DNA from: Beijerinckiaceae bacterium
Lineage (GTDB): Bacteria; Pseudomonadota; Alphaproteobacteria; Rhizobiales; Beijerinckiaceae
Direction of reading: 5' to 3'
Length of the DNA stretch: 60,213 bases
Assembly: GCA_947478405.1 (NCBI GenBank)
Contig: CANJVX010000014.1
Coordinates: 1 to 60,213, forward strand
Shown here: piece after piece, positions 9,585 through 19,674 of the stretch
How the letters are laid out: the number at the start of each line of letters is the position of its first letter
Numbering within the stretch: the stretch's first letter is position 1
Program-made: the position numbers and the translations under genes
The notes under the pieces: generated by a model
What the model was told of the DNA's origin: nothing
Databases searched by the model: none
The model's input: only the letters and a program-made list of their open reading frames with translations

Positions 9585-9598
9585 GGGAGAAAGTTACC

Positions 9599-10735
9599 AT
9601 GGTCTCACGCGCCGAACGTAGTGCCTTCGCCGATTGGTGGTGGACGGTCGATCGCTGGCTTTTGTCGGGGCTCGCCGCGCTGATGGTGCTAGGCATTGTG
9701 CTGATCATGGCAGGCTCACCGGCCGTGGCAGAGCGTCTTGGCTTGCAGGCCTTCCACTTCGTCAATCGACAAGTGGTGTTTCTGGGCGTCTGCGCTGTCG
9801 TGCTGGTGTCGATCTCGTTTCTGCCACCGCGTTATGTCCGACGCTTTGCGCTGCTGCTCTATGTGGGCGGGATGGTGCTTGTGGTCATGTCGCTGCTCTA
9901 TGGTGCTGAGGTGAAGGGATCGAAGCGCTGGATTTTTGGTATTCAGCCCTCCGAATTTGTAAAGCCAGCTTTTGTCATCATCGCAGCCTGGGCCTTTTCG
10001 GAAGGTGCTCGTCGTCGCGATGTACCGGGCACGATCATCGCCATGCTGCTCTTGCCACTCACTGTCGTGCCGCTGGTGATGCAGCCGGATATTGGCCAGA
10101 CCATGCTGATATCGATCGTCTGGGCCTCGCTTTTCTTCATGGCTGGCCTGCATTGGCTTTGGGTCATCGGGATTGGCGGCGCGGGCGTGAGCGGCATTTT
10201 GCTCGCCTACAAATTCATCTCCCACGTGCGAACGCGTATCGACAAATTTCTGGATCCGGGTTCAGGCGGCACGAGTGCCAGCGATACATTTCAGGTCGAC
10301 ACGGCGATGGAAAGCTTCATTTCCGGCGGCTGGCTTGGCAAGGGCCCAGGCGAGGGCACGATGAAACGCGTTCTACCAGACAGTCACACGGATTTTATTT
10401 TTGCCGTCACGGGCGAAGAGTTTGGCGTTTTGTTCTGCATGTTCATCGTGCTCATCTTCGCCATTGTCGTTCTGCGCGGCCTCGTTGTTGCCTCCAAGAA
10501 TGAAGATCCTTTCTGCCGTTTTGCAGCTGCCGGTCTCGTTGTGCTCTTTGGTGTGCAAAGCGCGATCAATATGGCCGTCAATCTGCATCTCATGCCCGCC
10601 AAAGGCATGACACTGCCCTTCATCTCCTATGGTGGCTCGTCGATGGTTTCGCTGGGCATTGGCATGGGCTTTCTCATCGCTGTTACACGCAAGCGCCCGC
10701 GCGCGGAGATTGAGCAGCCCGTGAGCGCATCGTGA
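9599..10735 (+). CDS. ftsW: Septal peptidoglycan glycosyltransferase FtsW (SEDS family)
   Basis: 378 aa with about ten membrane helices. SEDS motifs are present: GSKRWI followed by QPSEFVKPAFV, LPLTVVPLVMQPDIGQ, LPDSHTDFIFAVTGEEFG, and PFISYGGSSMVS near the end. FtsW polymerises lipid II with FtsI. GGGAGAAAG lies just before the ATG. The stop overlaps the murG GTG start (GTGA). Confidence 0.96.
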   Translation: MVSRAERSAFADWWWTVDRWLLSGLAALMVLGIVLIMAGSPAVAERLGLQAFHFVNRQVVFLGVCAVVLVSISFLPPRYVRRFALLLYVGGMVLVVMSLLYGAEVKGSKRWIFGIQPSEFVKPAFVIIAAWAFSEGARRRDVPGTIIAMLLLPLTVVPLVMQPDIGQTMLISIVWASLFFMAGLHWLWVIGIGGAGVSGILLAYKFISHVRTRIDKFLDPGSGGTSASDTFQVDTAMESFISGGWLGKGPGEGTMKRVLPDSHTDFIFAVTGEEFGVLFCMFIVLIFAIVVLRGLVVASKNEDPFCRFAAAGLVVLFGVQSAINMAVNLHLMPAKGMTLPFISYGGSSMVSLGIGMGFLIAVTRKRPRAEIEQPVSAS

Positions 10736-11838
10736 ATCATATATTTCTTCTCGCAGCAGGTGGCACGGGCGGCCATCTCTTCCCGGCAGAATCTTTGGCG
10801 GGCGAGTTGAAGCGGCGCGGTCATCGCGTTGAACTTGTCACTGATGATCGTGCGCTGAATTATGGTGGGGCCTTCCCGGCTGATGCTATCCATACAGTTT
10901 CGGCGGCTACGCCCACTGGCGGTGGTCTTGTCGCCAAGCTGAAGGCCGCGATCACCCTCGGGCGCGGTACGCTGGAAGCCATGTTACTTATCCGCCGCGT
11001 CAAGCCTGCTTGCGTTGTGGGCTTTGGTGGTTATCCGACCGTGCCGCCCATGCTGGCTGCGCGATTTCTGGGTGTGTGCAGCGTCTTGCATGAGCAAAAC
11101 GCGGTCATCGGCCGCGCCAATCGCTTTCTGGCCTCAGGCGTCACGGCTATTGCAACGGGCTTTCCGACATTGTCTGGCGCGGGTGCTTCGCTTCTCGCCA
11201 AAGCGCGCACAACGGGCAATCCTGTGCGGCCTTCCGTTCTAGAAGCGGCGCAAATTCCCTATCCTTCCTTCGAGGGTGACCGATTGCGCATCCTTGTGAC
11301 AGGCGGCTCCCAAGGTGCACGGGTCATGTCGGATGTCGTGCCCACCGCCATTTCACTCTTGCCACGCGATGTGCAGACCCGTCTTGTCATCGTGCAGCAA
11401 GCGCGTGGCGAAGATGAAAGCCGGGTGCGCGCGGCTTATGAACAAATGGGCCTCGCGGTGGAGGTCGCAGCCTTTTTCAAAGATTTGCCGATGCGCATCG
11501 CGCAGGCTCATCTGGTGATTGCGCGCGCGGGGGCCTCCACGGTCTCGGAACTCGCCGTGATTGGCCGTCCGGCCATTCTGGTGCCATTCCCCCATGCGCT
11601 TGATCAGGACCAAGCAGCCAATGCCGCCCAATTGCAGGCCTCGGGCGCGGTCGAGGTGATTGACCAGCGCCAGTTTGACCCTGCCTGGCTCGCCGCAGCG
11701 CTCGGGCGCGCTGCCTTTGCCAGCGAGGGGTTGACGCAACGCGCTGGAGCGGCCAAGGACGCAGGGGTTGCCAATGCTACGGAGCGCCTCGCAGATCTCG
11801 TCGAGCGGGTCGCTGCAGGTGAGGAGATCGCCAGATGA
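10732..11838 (+). CDS. murG: Lipid II synthase: UDP-GlcNAc transferase MurG
   Basis: 368 aa from a GTG start overlapping ftsW. The N-terminal glycine loop [58 protein letters not shown] and the C-terminal UDP-GlcNAc-binding block [35 protein letters not shown] are all present. It is a GT28 peripheral membrane enzyme converting lipid I to lipid II. Coupled to murC by ATGA. Confidence 0.97.
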   Translation: MNHIFLLAAGGTGGHLFPAESLAGELKRRGHRVELVTDDRALNYGGAFPADAIHTVSAATPTGGGLVAKLKAAITLGRGTLEAMLLIRRVKPACVVGFGGYPTVPPMLAARFLGVCSVLHEQNAVIGRANRFLASGVTAIATGFPTLSGAGASLLAKARTTGNPVRPSVLEAAQIPYPSFEGDRLRILVTGGSQGARVMSDVVPTAISLLPRDVQTRLVIVQQARGEDESRVRAAYEQMGLAVEVAAFFKDLPMRIAQAHLVIARAGASTVSELAVIGRPAILVPFPHALDQDQAANAAQLQASGAVEVIDQRQFDPAWLAAALGRAAFASEGLTQRAGAAKDAGVANATERLADLVERVAAGEEIAR

Positions 11839-13238
11839 AATTGCCACGCGAACTGGGACCGATTCACTTCGTCGGTATCGGCGGCATTGGCATGTCCGGC
11901 ATCGCCGAAGTGCTGATCAACCTTGGCTATGATGTGCAGGGCTCGGATGCGTCTGAGAATGCCAATGTGAAACGCCTGCGCGAAAAAGGCGCGAAAATTT
12001 TCATCGGCCATTCGGCCGATCATCTGGGCCATTCGGAAGTTGTGGTCGTGTCGACCGCTATCGGCCGCGACAATCCTGAATTGGCGGGCGCACGCGAGCG
12101 CCGCATTCCTGTCGTGCGTCGCGCCGAAATGCTCGCCGAACTCATGCGCCTGCGCCAATGCGTGGCGGTGGCGGGTACGCATGGCAAGACCACGACGACG
12201 TCGATGGTGGCGACACTGCTTGATGCGGGTGGCTTTGATCCCACTGTCGTCAATGGTGGCATCATCAATGCCTATGGCACCAATGCACGCGTCGGCGAAG
12301 GCGAGTGGATGGTTGTCGAGGCTGATGAAAGCGACGGTACATTCCTGAAGCTGCCGGCGGACGTGGCCATCGTCACGAATATCGACCCCGAACATCTCGA
12401 TCATTTCAAGACGTTCGATGCGATCAAGGACGCCTTTCGCACGCTGATTGAAAATCTGCCTTTCTATGGCTTTGCAGTCATGTGTCTGGATCATCCCACC
12501 GTGCAGGAGCTGGTGGGAAAAATCGAGGATCGCCGTGTCATCACCTATGGCGAAAATCCGCAGGCCGATGTGCGCCTGCTGGATGTCGATCTGGCGGGCG
12601 GCGTTTGCAAGTTCAATGTGCTGATCCGTGATCGCAAAATGGCCTCGGCCACCTATCTCGAAGGTCTTGTTTTGCCGATGCCGGGCCATCACAATGCGCT
12701 CAATGCTACAGCAGCAATTGCATTGGCCTATGAGCTGGGCATGAGTGTGGATGCGATCCGCACGGCCCTGTCGCATTTCGGTGGTGTCAAGCGCCGATTC
12801 ACCCGTACAGGTGAGTGGAATGGCGCGCAGATCTTTGATGATTACGGTCACCATCCAGTCGAGATTGCCGCTGTGCTGCGCGCCGCACGCGCCTCAACCA
12901 AGGGGCAAGTGATCGCTGTTGTACAGCCGCATCGCTACTCTCGCCTGCAATCACTCTTCGAGCCTTTCTCGACCTGTTTCAATGACGCCGATGCCGTGCT
13001 CATTGCAGATGTCTATGCTGCTGGTGAAAAGCCGATCGAGGGCTTTGATCGGGATTCTCTTGTTGCAGCCATCAAGGCGCACGGGCATCGGCGCGCGCTG
13101 GCGCTGAATAGTCCCGATGATGTGCCCGTAATCGTACGCGAAATCGCCAAGCCCGGTGATTACATTGTCTTCTTGGGGGCAGGCAATATCACGCAATGGG
13201 CTTATGCCTTGCCCGAGCAACTCAACGCGGGAAAGTGA
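11835..13238 (+). CDS. murC: UDP-MurNAc:L-alanine ligase
   Basis: 467 aa. N-terminal Rossmann domain starts [21 protein letters not shown]-loop [12 protein letters not shown] near 115; [23 protein letters not shown]-terminal [18 protein letters not shown] and VQPHRYSRL. First amino-acid ligase of the pathway. With murE and murF also here, murD is the only Mur ligase missing from the cluster. Confidence 0.97.
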   Translation: MKLPRELGPIHFVGIGGIGMSGIAEVLINLGYDVQGSDASENANVKRLREKGAKIFIGHSADHLGHSEVVVVSTAIGRDNPELAGARERRIPVVRRAEMLAELMRLRQCVAVAGTHGKTTTTSMVATLLDAGGFDPTVVNGGIINAYGTNARVGEGEWMVVEADESDGTFLKLPADVAIVTNIDPEHLDHFKTFDAIKDAFRTLIENLPFYGFAVMCLDHPTVQELVGKIEDRRVITYGENPQADVRLLDVDLAGGVCKFNVLIRDRKMASATYLEGLVLPMPGHHNALNATAAIALAYELGMSVDAIRTALSHFGGVKRRFTRTGEWNGAQIFDDYGHHPVEIAAVLRAARASTKGQVIAVVQPHRYSRLQSLFEPFSTCFNDADAVLIADVYAAGEKPIEGFDRDSLVAAIKAHGHRRALALNSPDDVPVIVREIAKPGDYIVFLGAGNITQWAYALPEQLNAGK

Positions 13239-13239
13239 G

Positions 13240-14178
13240 ATGAGCTTTCCTGATCTCACGCCCGCGCTGTTGGCCGCCATGCCGCAGCTGCGCGGGCGCC
13301 TTGTTGCTCATCAGCCCTTGGCCAATTTCACTTGGTTCCGCACCGGCGGCTTAGCGCAGGCTTTGTTCAATCCCTCTGATGAAGATGATCTTGGCTATTT
13401 TCTAAAACACCTGCCTGCAGATGTTCCCGTCACGCTGATTGGCGCGGGTTCTAATCTGATCATCCGCGATGGCGGCGTGGCGGGCGTGGTCATTCGCTTG
13501 GGTGGAAAAGCCTTTACCGAAATCACGCTGGAGGATCATCATCACATTCGTGCTGGTGCCGCCGCACCCGATGTAAAAGTGGCGCGCGCGGCAGCCGATG
13601 CTGGTATTGCGGGACTGTCTTTCTTTCGTGGCATTCCCGGCTGCATCGGCGGTGCCTTGCGCATGAATGCCGGCGCGCATAGTGGTGAGACGACCGACGT
13701 CTTGATCGAGGCGCGCGGAATCGACCGGCAGGGGAAGCCGCATATTTTCCGCCATGCGGATATGGGCTTTTCCTATCGCCATTCCTCGGTACCGGCCGAT
13801 ATCATCTTCACTCAGGCGCTCTTTCAGGGGCGCCCCGGCAATCCGGCAGATATTCTGGCTGAAATGGATGAGATCACGGCCGCCCGTGAAGCCGCCCAGC
13901 CGATCAAGGAAAAGACCGGCGGCTCGACCTTCAAAAATCCGCCAGATCAGAAGGCCTGGCAGCTTATCGATGCAGCTGGCTGTCGAGGGCTGGTGGTGGG
14001 CGATGCGCAGGTCTCTGAAATGCACTGCAACTTCCTCATCAATCGTGGGCAAGCCACAGCGGCCGATCTGGAAGGTCTGGGTGAAGACGTGCGAAGACGC
14101 GTGAAAGAAAAGTCAGGCATCGAGCTGCAATGGGAAATCAAGCGCATTGGCGTTCACGCCGCTGCTGGAGACATTTGA
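13240..14178 (+). CDS. murB: UDP-N-acetylenolpyruvoylglucosamine reductase
   Basis: 312 aa, FAD-dependent. Start at the ATG 1 bp after the murC stop, with AAAGTGAG before it. [29 protein letters not shown] and [23 protein letters not shown] (FAD/substrate loop), then GGSTFKNP and [23 protein letters not shown] in the C-terminal domain, mark MurB. It makes UDP-MurNAc, the substrate of MurC. Confidence 0.96.
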   Translation: MSFPDLTPALLAAMPQLRGRLVAHQPLANFTWFRTGGLAQALFNPSDEDDLGYFLKHLPADVPVTLIGAGSNLIIRDGGVAGVVIRLGGKAFTEITLEDHHHIRAGAAAPDVKVARAAADAGIAGLSFFRGIPGCIGGALRMNAGAHSGETTDVLIEARGIDRQGKPHIFRHADMGFSYRHSSVPADIIFTQALFQGRPGNPADILAEMDEITAAREAAQPIKEKTGGSTFKNPPDQKAWQLIDAAGCRGLVVGDAQVSEMHCNFLINRGQATAADLEGLGEDVRRRVKEKSGIELQWEIKRIGVHAAAGDI

Positions 14179-14179
14179 G

Positions 14180-15100
14180 ATGAGCAAACATGTCGCCGTG
14201 CTGATGGGCGGTTGGTCGGCCGAGCGCGAGGTGAGCCTGCACTCGGGGGCGGCTTGCGCGAAAGCGTTGCGCGAAGAAGGCTATCGCGTCACCGAGATCG
14301 ATGTGGATCGTGACATTGCGCAGCGCTTGGCTGAGCTGAAGCCCGATGTTGCGCTCAACGCGCTGCATGGAAAAGTCGGCGAAGACGGCACGATTCAGGG
14401 CATTTTGGAAGTGCTGCAGATCCCCTACACCCATTCGGGTGTGCTGGCCTCAGCACTCGCCATGAACAAGCAGCAGGCCAAGATCGTCATGGCAGCGGCG
14501 GGCATTCCAGTGGCGGAGGGCTGCGTGGTGAGCCGCCATGAGGCGGCCAAGGCTCATGCAATGAGCACGCCCTATGTCTTGAAGCCTGTCTGCGAGGGTT
14601 CGTCTTTCGGCGTGGTAATCGTTAACGCCGGAGACCCCCCACCGTCCCATTTAGGAGCACCTGACTGGGCTTATGGCGATGCCATGCTGGCCGAACGTTT
14701 TGTGGCGGGGCGGGAATTGACCTGCGCAGTCATGGGCGACAAGGCCTTGGATATCATAGAAATTCGGGCGGCAGACGGCGGTTGGTACGATTACAACGCA
14801 AAATACTCAAAAGGTGGATCAATTCACATTCTTCCAGCCGACCTTAAAGGAAATCTTTACCTACATGTTCAACAATTGGCCCTTAAGGCACATGAGGCCC
14901 TCGGCTGCCGCGGCGTGAGTCGCTCAGATTTCCGTTTTGACGATCGCCCCGATGGAACGGGCGAGCTGGTCATTCTGGAGGTCAACACCCAGCCAGGCAT
15001 GACCGAGACCTCACTCGTGCCGGAAATTGCGGTGAAAGCCGGTTTTTCGTTTGGTGGGCTTGTCCGATGGATGGTGGAAGAGGCGTCCTGCGATCGCTAG
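14180..15100 (+). CDS. ddl: D-alanine:D-alanine ligase
   Basis: 306 aa, ATP-grasp fold. MGGWSAEREVSLHSG at the N-terminus, NALHGKVGEDGTIQGILE, KPVCEGSSFGV, and C-terminal EVNTQPGMTETSLVPEIA (Mg-binding and substrate loop) identify Ddl. The product D-Ala-D-Ala is used by MurF. The segment about 14620-14895 uses codons (TTA, ATA, CTT, GGA, TCA, AAA) that are rare in the flanking parts of the same gene, which suggests local gene conversion or recombination, though the frame and motifs are intact. Its 3' end overlaps ftsQ by 34 bp. Confidence 0.95.
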   Translation: MSKHVAVLMGGWSAEREVSLHSGAACAKALREEGYRVTEIDVDRDIAQRLAELKPDVALNALHGKVGEDGTIQGILEVLQIPYTHSGVLASALAMNKQQAKIVMAAAGIPVAEGCVVSRHEAAKAHAMSTPYVLKPVCEGSSFGVVIVNAGDPPPSHLGAPDWAYGDAMLAERFVAGRELTCAVMGDKALDIIEIRAADGGWYDYNAKYSKGGSIHILPADLKGNLYLHVQQLALKAHEALGCRGVSRSDFRFDDRPDGTGELVILEVNTQPGMTETSLVPEIAVKAGFSFGGLVRWMVEEASCDR

Positions 15101-16089
15101 GGGGGCAATGGGCTCCCGGCGCAGCGCATCCGGCTTTTGCCGGCGCCGTTCATGAATCTGCATCTCTGCATTTCTCGCAGCCTTTGCGCGAGCAGGCGAT
15201 CCGCCCGCAATCTCCCCGCTCACCATTGCCCACACGCCGTCGCCGTCGCACCAAGGGCGCTGCAATTGTCCATGTTTTGTCGACCCTCGCACGCAAGCGC
15301 GGCATCGGCACTCTCCTCGCCCTCACGCTCTTGAGCGCGGCCATTGGAGCCGGCGCTGTACGTGGTGGCCAATATGATCTCTTCGTCGCGGAATTTGGCA
15401 CTCTGCCTGATCTGGCGGCCAATGCCTTGGGCTTTGGCATCGAAGGCGTGACCATCATTGGCGCGAAAGAATTGTCGGAAGACGAAGTGCTGCAGGCCTC
15501 CGGCATCACAACGCGGGACTCGTTGCCCTTCCTCGATGCATCTGCCATTCGGCAGCGCTTGGCTGATGTGCCGATAGTAAAGGAAGTCAGCGTCAGGAAG
15601 CTCTATCCCGCCCGTCTGGTTGTTGAGATCGAGGAGCGCGAACCCTATGCGCTGTGGCAGAAAGACGGTCAGGTTCAGGTTATTTCCAAAGAAGGCACGG
15701 CGATCGACAATCTTGCCGATCCACGTCTTGCCCACAAAGCTTTCGTGGTGGGCGAAGACGCCAATCTGCGCGTGCCGGAATTTCTGAAAATCCTCGACAA
15801 TGCAGGTGATCTGCGCGAGCGCGTGCGTGCGGGCATTTTGGTGTCGGGTCGCCGCTGGAATGTGAAAATGGAATCGGGTCTCGAAATCAAACTGCCCGAG
15901 AGCCAGCCAGACGTGGCTTTTGCTAAATTCGTCCAGATGTCGCGCGAGATGCGGATCATGGACAAGGACATCAGCTCCGTCGATTTGCGTTTGCCTGACC
16001 GCATGATCGTGCGTTTGACCGCCGATGCGGCGGCTACGCGTGCGGAATTACAGAACCGCAAGAAAAGCGGCAGGGGAGGGCAGATTTGA
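15067..16089 (+). CDS. ftsQ: Cell division protein FtsQ
   Basis: 340 aa. A long basic cytoplasmic tail (RRRRRTKG near 58) precedes one membrane helix (about 80-100). The periplasmic POTRA domain begins GVTIIGAKELSEDEVLQASG and continues PFLDASAIRQRLADVPIVKEVSVRKLYPARLVVEIEER as separate FtsQ-typical blocks. FtsQ joins FtsL/FtsB to the divisome. The ATG start inside ddl was chosen because rhizobial FtsQ proteins commonly begin MDGG; a later start is possible. Confidence 0.93.
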   Translation: MDGGRGVLRSLGGQWAPGAAHPAFAGAVHESASLHFSQPLREQAIRPQSPRSPLPTRRRRRTKGAAIVHVLSTLARKRGIGTLLALTLLSAAIGAGAVRGGQYDLFVAEFGTLPDLAANALGFGIEGVTIIGAKELSEDEVLQASGITTRDSLPFLDASAIRQRLADVPIVKEVSVRKLYPARLVVEIEEREPYALWQKDGQVQVISKEGTAIDNLADPRLAHKAFVVGEDANLRVPEFLKILDNAGDLRERVRAGILVSGRRWNVKMESGLEIKLPESQPDVAFAKFVQMSREMRIMDKDISSVDLRLPDRMIVRLTADAAATRAELQNRKKSGRGGQI

Positions 16090-17402
16090 AGCCCAGTGGT
16101 CTGACACCTCGTATGCGTCCCTTGTCAGCGCGCAAAAGTGCCATTCTGTCGGTGCTGGATATAGGCACGTCGAAGGTCGCTTGCCTGATCGCGCGTCTTA
16201 TGCCCGCCGAAGCCTCCGACACGCTGCGTGGTCGCACCCATCGCTGCCGTATCCTTGGCATTGGCCATCAGCGCTCGCGCGGCATCAAGGCCGGCACGGT
16301 GGTCGATATGGAAGAGGCCGAACACGCCATCCGGCTCGCCGTCGACGCGGCCGAGCGTATGGCCGGCGTGCAGGTTGAGAGCGTCATCGTCAACCTCTCA
16401 GGGGGGCGCTTAGCCTCTCAGCTTTATCATGCCAAGGTTGGCGTGGGCGCGCGCGCTGTGTCGGATTCCGATATTTACCGCGTCCTAGAAGCTGCAGCTT
16501 CGCGCACCGAGCAGGACGGTCGGGCTCTGCTTCATTCGCTGCCGACCGGCTTCTCTCTCGATCAGAGCCGCGGTATTCGCGATCCTAGGGGAATGATCGG
16601 TGAAAAGCTGGGCGCTGACATGCATGTCGTTTCTTCGGATGGCGCGGCCGCGCGCAATCTGATGCTGGCGATTGAGCGCTGCCATCTCGATGTCGAGTCC
16701 ATGGTAGCAAGCCCCTATGCGGCCGGTCTCTCGGCGCTGGTCGACGATGAAGCCGAAATGGGCGTGACGTTGATCGATATGGGCGCGGGCACCACCACTA
16801 TTGGCGTCTTTTCGGGCGGACATCTTACCCATGTCGATGCGGTAGCGGTCGGCGGCAATCATGTAACTATGGATATTGCTCGCGGGTTGACCATCCGCCT
16901 GTCCGATGCCGAGCGTCTGAAGACTCTTTATGGGTCATGCATGTCTTCGCCTTCTGACGAACGCGAGACGATTTCAGTTGCGCAAGTCGGCGAAGACGGC
17001 GAGCATCCGATTCATCTGCCGAAATCGCATCTTGTGCGAATCATTCGGCCGCGAGTTGAGGAAATTTTAGAGCTGGTTCGGGATCGTCTGAAGGTTTCTG
17101 GCTTCGCGCCACAGGCTGGACAACGGGTGGTTCTGACGGGCGGAGCGGCGCAACTGACCGGAATGGCGGACGCGGCGCGAAAAATTCTCTCAAATCAGGT
17201 GCGCGTGGGCCGTCCTTTGGGTATTCAAGGGTTGCCCGAATCAGCAAAGAGCCCCGCCTTCTCGGCGGCGGTGGGTTTGCTGGTCTATCCGCAAGTTGCC
17301 GGCATCGAACATTTCGAGTCCCGGCGGCGGATAGTGATGCAGGCGACGGGTACGGACGGATACATGTCCCGCATGGGACGATGGCTCCGCGAGAGTTTCT
17401 GA
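16086..17402 (+). CDS. ftsA: Cell division protein FtsA
   Basis: 438 aa, actin-like ATPase that tethers FtsZ to the membrane. SVLDIGTSKVACLIARL is phosphate loop 1, LIDMGAGTTTIGVF phosphate loop 2, VLTGGAAQLTGM the adenosine motif, and the C-terminus MSRMGRWLRESF is the amphipathic membrane-targeting helix. The start is a TTG overlapping the ftsQ stop (TTGA), giving MKPSGLTPRMRP; an ATG at 16113 (MRPLSARK) is the alternative. A 120-bp leader with two hairpins separates it from ftsZ. Confidence 0.95.
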   Translation: MKPSGLTPRMRPLSARKSAILSVLDIGTSKVACLIARLMPAEASDTLRGRTHRCRILGIGHQRSRGIKAGTVVDMEEAEHAIRLAVDAAERMAGVQVESVIVNLSGGRLASQLYHAKVGVGARAVSDSDIYRVLEAAASRTEQDGRALLHSLPTGFSLDQSRGIRDPRGMIGEKLGADMHVVSSDGAAARNLMLAIERCHLDVESMVASPYAAGLSALVDDEAEMGVTLIDMGAGTTTIGVFSGGHLTHVDAVAVGGNHVTMDIARGLTIRLSDAERLKTLYGSCMSSPSDERETISVAQVGEDGEHPIHLPKSHLVRIIRPRVEEILELVRDRLKVSGFAPQAGQRVVLTGGAAQLTGMADAARKILSNQVRVGRPLGIQGLPESAKSPAFSAAVGLLVYPQVAGIEHFESRRRIVMQATGTDGYMSRMGRWLRESF

Positions 17403-17431
17403 TGAGTTCAGCGTTCTAAGTAACGAAACTT

Positions 17432-17500
17432 CGGATATTCGAAGCGGCGCGGAGGCCGATTCGAATATCCGGCATAGCAGCAGGCGCGGGGTGTCCCCGC
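17432..17500 (+). promoter_or_regulatory. Two tandem hairpins in the ftsZ leader
   Basis: CGGATATTCGAA (17432-17443) and TTCGAATATCCG (17460-17471) form a perfect 12-bp inverted repeat around a 16-nt G+C-rich loop. It is followed by GCGGGG-TGT-CCCCGC (17486-17500). Together they fill most of the ftsA-ftsZ gap and end 22 bp before the ftsZ ATG. Neither has a T-run, so a processing site, mRNA stabiliser or protein operator is more likely than a terminator. Confidence 0.6.
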
Positions 17501-17522
17501 ATTTCAGTCGAGAGGCCAGACG

Positions 17523-19274
17523 ATGCCAATTAATCTTAAAGCTCCCGAGTTGCGGGAACTGAAACCCCGCATCATGGTAGCGGGTATCGGTGGTGCCGGT
17601 GGCAACGCGGTCAATAACATGATCGAGTCCGGCCTCGTTGGTGTGGACTTTATTGTCGCCAACACCGATGCACAGGCGCTTACCGCGTCGCGTGCCGAAC
17701 GCATTATTCAAATGGGCCTGCAAGTGACCGAGGGCCTTGGCGCGGGCTCGCAGCCCGAGGTCGGCCGTGAGGCGGCTGAAGAAGCTGCTGAGGAAATCCG
17801 CGATCATCTGGCTGGCGCACATATGGTGTTCGTCACCGCCGGCATGGGTGGTGGTACTGGCACTGGCGCAGCGCCCGTCATCGCGCGCATGGCGCGTGAA
17901 ATGGGCATTCTGACGGTGGGTGTTGTCACCAAGCCGTTCCAGTTCGAAGGCCAGCGCCGCATGCGCATTGCCGAGCAGGGCATTACCGAGCTGCAAAAAG
18001 CGGTCGATACGCTGATCGTTATCCCGAACCAGAACCTCTTCCGTGTTGCCAATGAAAAGACAACCTTCGCCGACGCTTTCGCGATGGCTGACCAGGTCCT
18101 CTATTCGGGCGTGGCCTGCATCACCGATCTCATGGTGAAAGAAGGCCTCATCAATCTCGACTTTGCTGACGTGCGCGCGATCATGCGCGAAATGGGCAAA
18201 GCGATGATGGGCACCGGCGAAGCCTCGGGCGAGCGTCGCGCGATCCTGGCGGCGGAAGCAGCGATCGCCAATCCGCTGCTTGATGAAGTGTCGATGAAGG
18301 GCGCGCGCGGCCTGCTGATCTCGATCACGGGCGGCAATGACCTCACTCTATATGAAGTCGATGAAGCGGCGAGTCGCATCCGCCAGGAAGTGGACGAAGA
18401 CGCCAACATTATTCTCGGCGCAACCTTCGATCAGTCACTCGATGGCATCATCCGCGTGTCGGTTGTTGCTACTGGCATTGATCAGCCCGCTCTCGCGCGC
18501 GATTTCACCACCACAGGTGACCGCATTGCTGAAGTGACCGAAAAGCTGCGCCTGCAGACGCAGTCGCGTCCCCTTGCACCGGCTTCCGCGCCAATGGCGG
18601 CCTCGCAGCACGCGCCGCAAATGACGTTTGCGCCCGCTCCCGCCCCGGTACCAGCTTATGAGCAATCCCCGATTGCACTCGATCCGGTGGCGATTGCGCC
18701 GGCTCCGGCTCCGGCGCCCGCACCTATGCCAATGCCTTTGCCGCTCACTATGCCGGCACAGCACGGCGTTGAACTGCAGCCGGTTGCACCTAGGCCGGTT
18801 TTCGTGCCTCCCCCTATGCAGCAGGAAGCACCACGTCAGGAAATCTATCAGCAGCCGGCACATTTCATTCCGCCGGTGGTTGAACAGCCGGTCCGCGCCC
18901 CGCGCATGCCCACCATCGACGATCTACCCCGTCCGGGTCAGGATCTGATGCGCGCGCAGACCGATCCGCAAATGGCGCCGCAACGCCGCTCGCTGTTTGA
19001 TCGTCTGATCGGCTTTGGCAAGCAGGCGGAAGAGGCGCCGCTCGCGCACCGTCCTGCCGCGCCGCAACATCAGCCCCAGTCTAGTTTCGCACCGCGTGCG
19101 CCCCAAGCGCCCGCGCCCGTCCATCAGGAATATGGCAAGCGTCCGCTTGCCCCGCAGGCGCCGCGCGCCCCCCAGGGCAGTCTTGATGCCCAAGGGCGTC
19201 AGGGTCAGCAGACCCGTTCCATAGAGGACGATCAGCTTGAGATCCCGGCCTTTCTGCGCCGCCAGTCGAGCTGA
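17523..19274 (+). CDS. ftsZ: Cell division GTPase FtsZ
   Basis: 583 aa, longer than the roughly 380 aa of enterobacterial FtsZ because of a linker. Globular GTPase domain about 10-320 with [12 protein letters not shown], the tubulin signature GGGTGTG (near 110) and [11 protein letters not shown]. Residues about 335-565 are a Pro/Ala/Gln-rich disordered linker, usual in alphaproteobacteria. The end, EIPAFLRRQ, is the conserved C-terminal peptide that binds FtsA and other anchors. It is the last gene of the dcw run; a strong terminator follows. Confidence 0.97.
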   Translation: MPINLKAPELRELKPRIMVAGIGGAGGNAVNNMIESGLVGVDFIVANTDAQALTASRAERIIQMGLQVTEGLGAGSQPEVGREAAEEAAEEIRDHLAGAHMVFVTAGMGGGTGTGAAPVIARMAREMGILTVGVVTKPFQFEGQRRMRIAEQGITELQKAVDTLIVIPNQNLFRVANEKTTFADAFAMADQVLYSGVACITDLMVKEGLINLDFADVRAIMREMGKAMMGTGEASGERRAILAAEAAIANPLLDEVSMKGARGLLISITGGNDLTLYEVDEAASRIRQEVDEDANIILGATFDQSLDGIIRVSVVATGIDQPALARDFTTTGDRIAEVTEKLRLQTQSRPLAPASAPMAASQHAPQMTFAPAPAPVPAYEQSPIALDPVAIAPAPAPAPAPMPMPLPLTMPAQHGVELQPVAPRPVFVPPPMQQEAPRQEIYQQPAHFIPPVVEQPVRAPRMPTIDDLPRPGQDLMRAQTDPQMAPQRRSLFDRLIGFGKQAEEAPLAHRPAAPQHQPQSSFAPRAPQAPAPVHQEYGKRPLAPQAPRAPQGSLDAQGRQGQQTRSIEDDQLEIPAFLRRQSS

Positions 19275-19306
19275 TCACGGAACTTAAAAAAGCTTTAAAA
19301 ATTTAA

Positions 19307-19342
19307 AGGCCCGCACCTCCCCAGGTGCGGGCCTAACCTTTT
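19307..19342 (+). terminator. Rho-independent terminator after ftsZ
   Basis: AGGCCCGCACCT, loop CCCC, AGGTGCGGGCCT form a perfect 12-bp stem at 19307-19334, followed by AACCTTTT. It closes the dcw operon. Confidence 0.9.
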
Positions 19343-19674
19343 GATTTATAGCAGTTTTCAAATTTTCTGTCAGAGCTGTTCAACGCAGTTTTCACTGTTA
19401 CATAAAGTTGCAAAGCGTGATTTGAGGCAAGCAAGGGCTTGGGGGTAATTTGCGGCCATCCCAAGGGGCTTCGCTTTAAGGGAATCACAGGCTCTTACCG
19501 CTACGGTAGAGCCTCCCGGGTCGGCCAAATGGCACGAAACGACCTGCCAAAAGACAGGCTGCAAAGCAGTCAAAAGCAGACGGTTTGTGAAACAGCTGGG
19601 GCCCGCGCCCTGCATCTTATGCCAAGTAAGCTGGCCCGAAGATGCTGCAGCGCACAGTAAATGTGGAAAAGAGA
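19343..19674 (+). other. ftsZ-lpxC intergenic region, no gene seen
   Basis: About 330 bp with no convincing reading frame on either strand. It must hold the lpxC promoter; I could not pick a clear -35/-10 pair. A small inverted repeat TACCG-CTA-CGGTA lies near 19497-19509. The A+T-rich part just after the terminator turns G+C-rich toward lpxC. Confidence 0.5.

Noticed and set aside
11604-12854. Minus-strand frame of 416 codons over murG/murC
   Set aside because: Low-complexity His/Arg/Ile-rich shadow of murC; no family features and no ribosome site.
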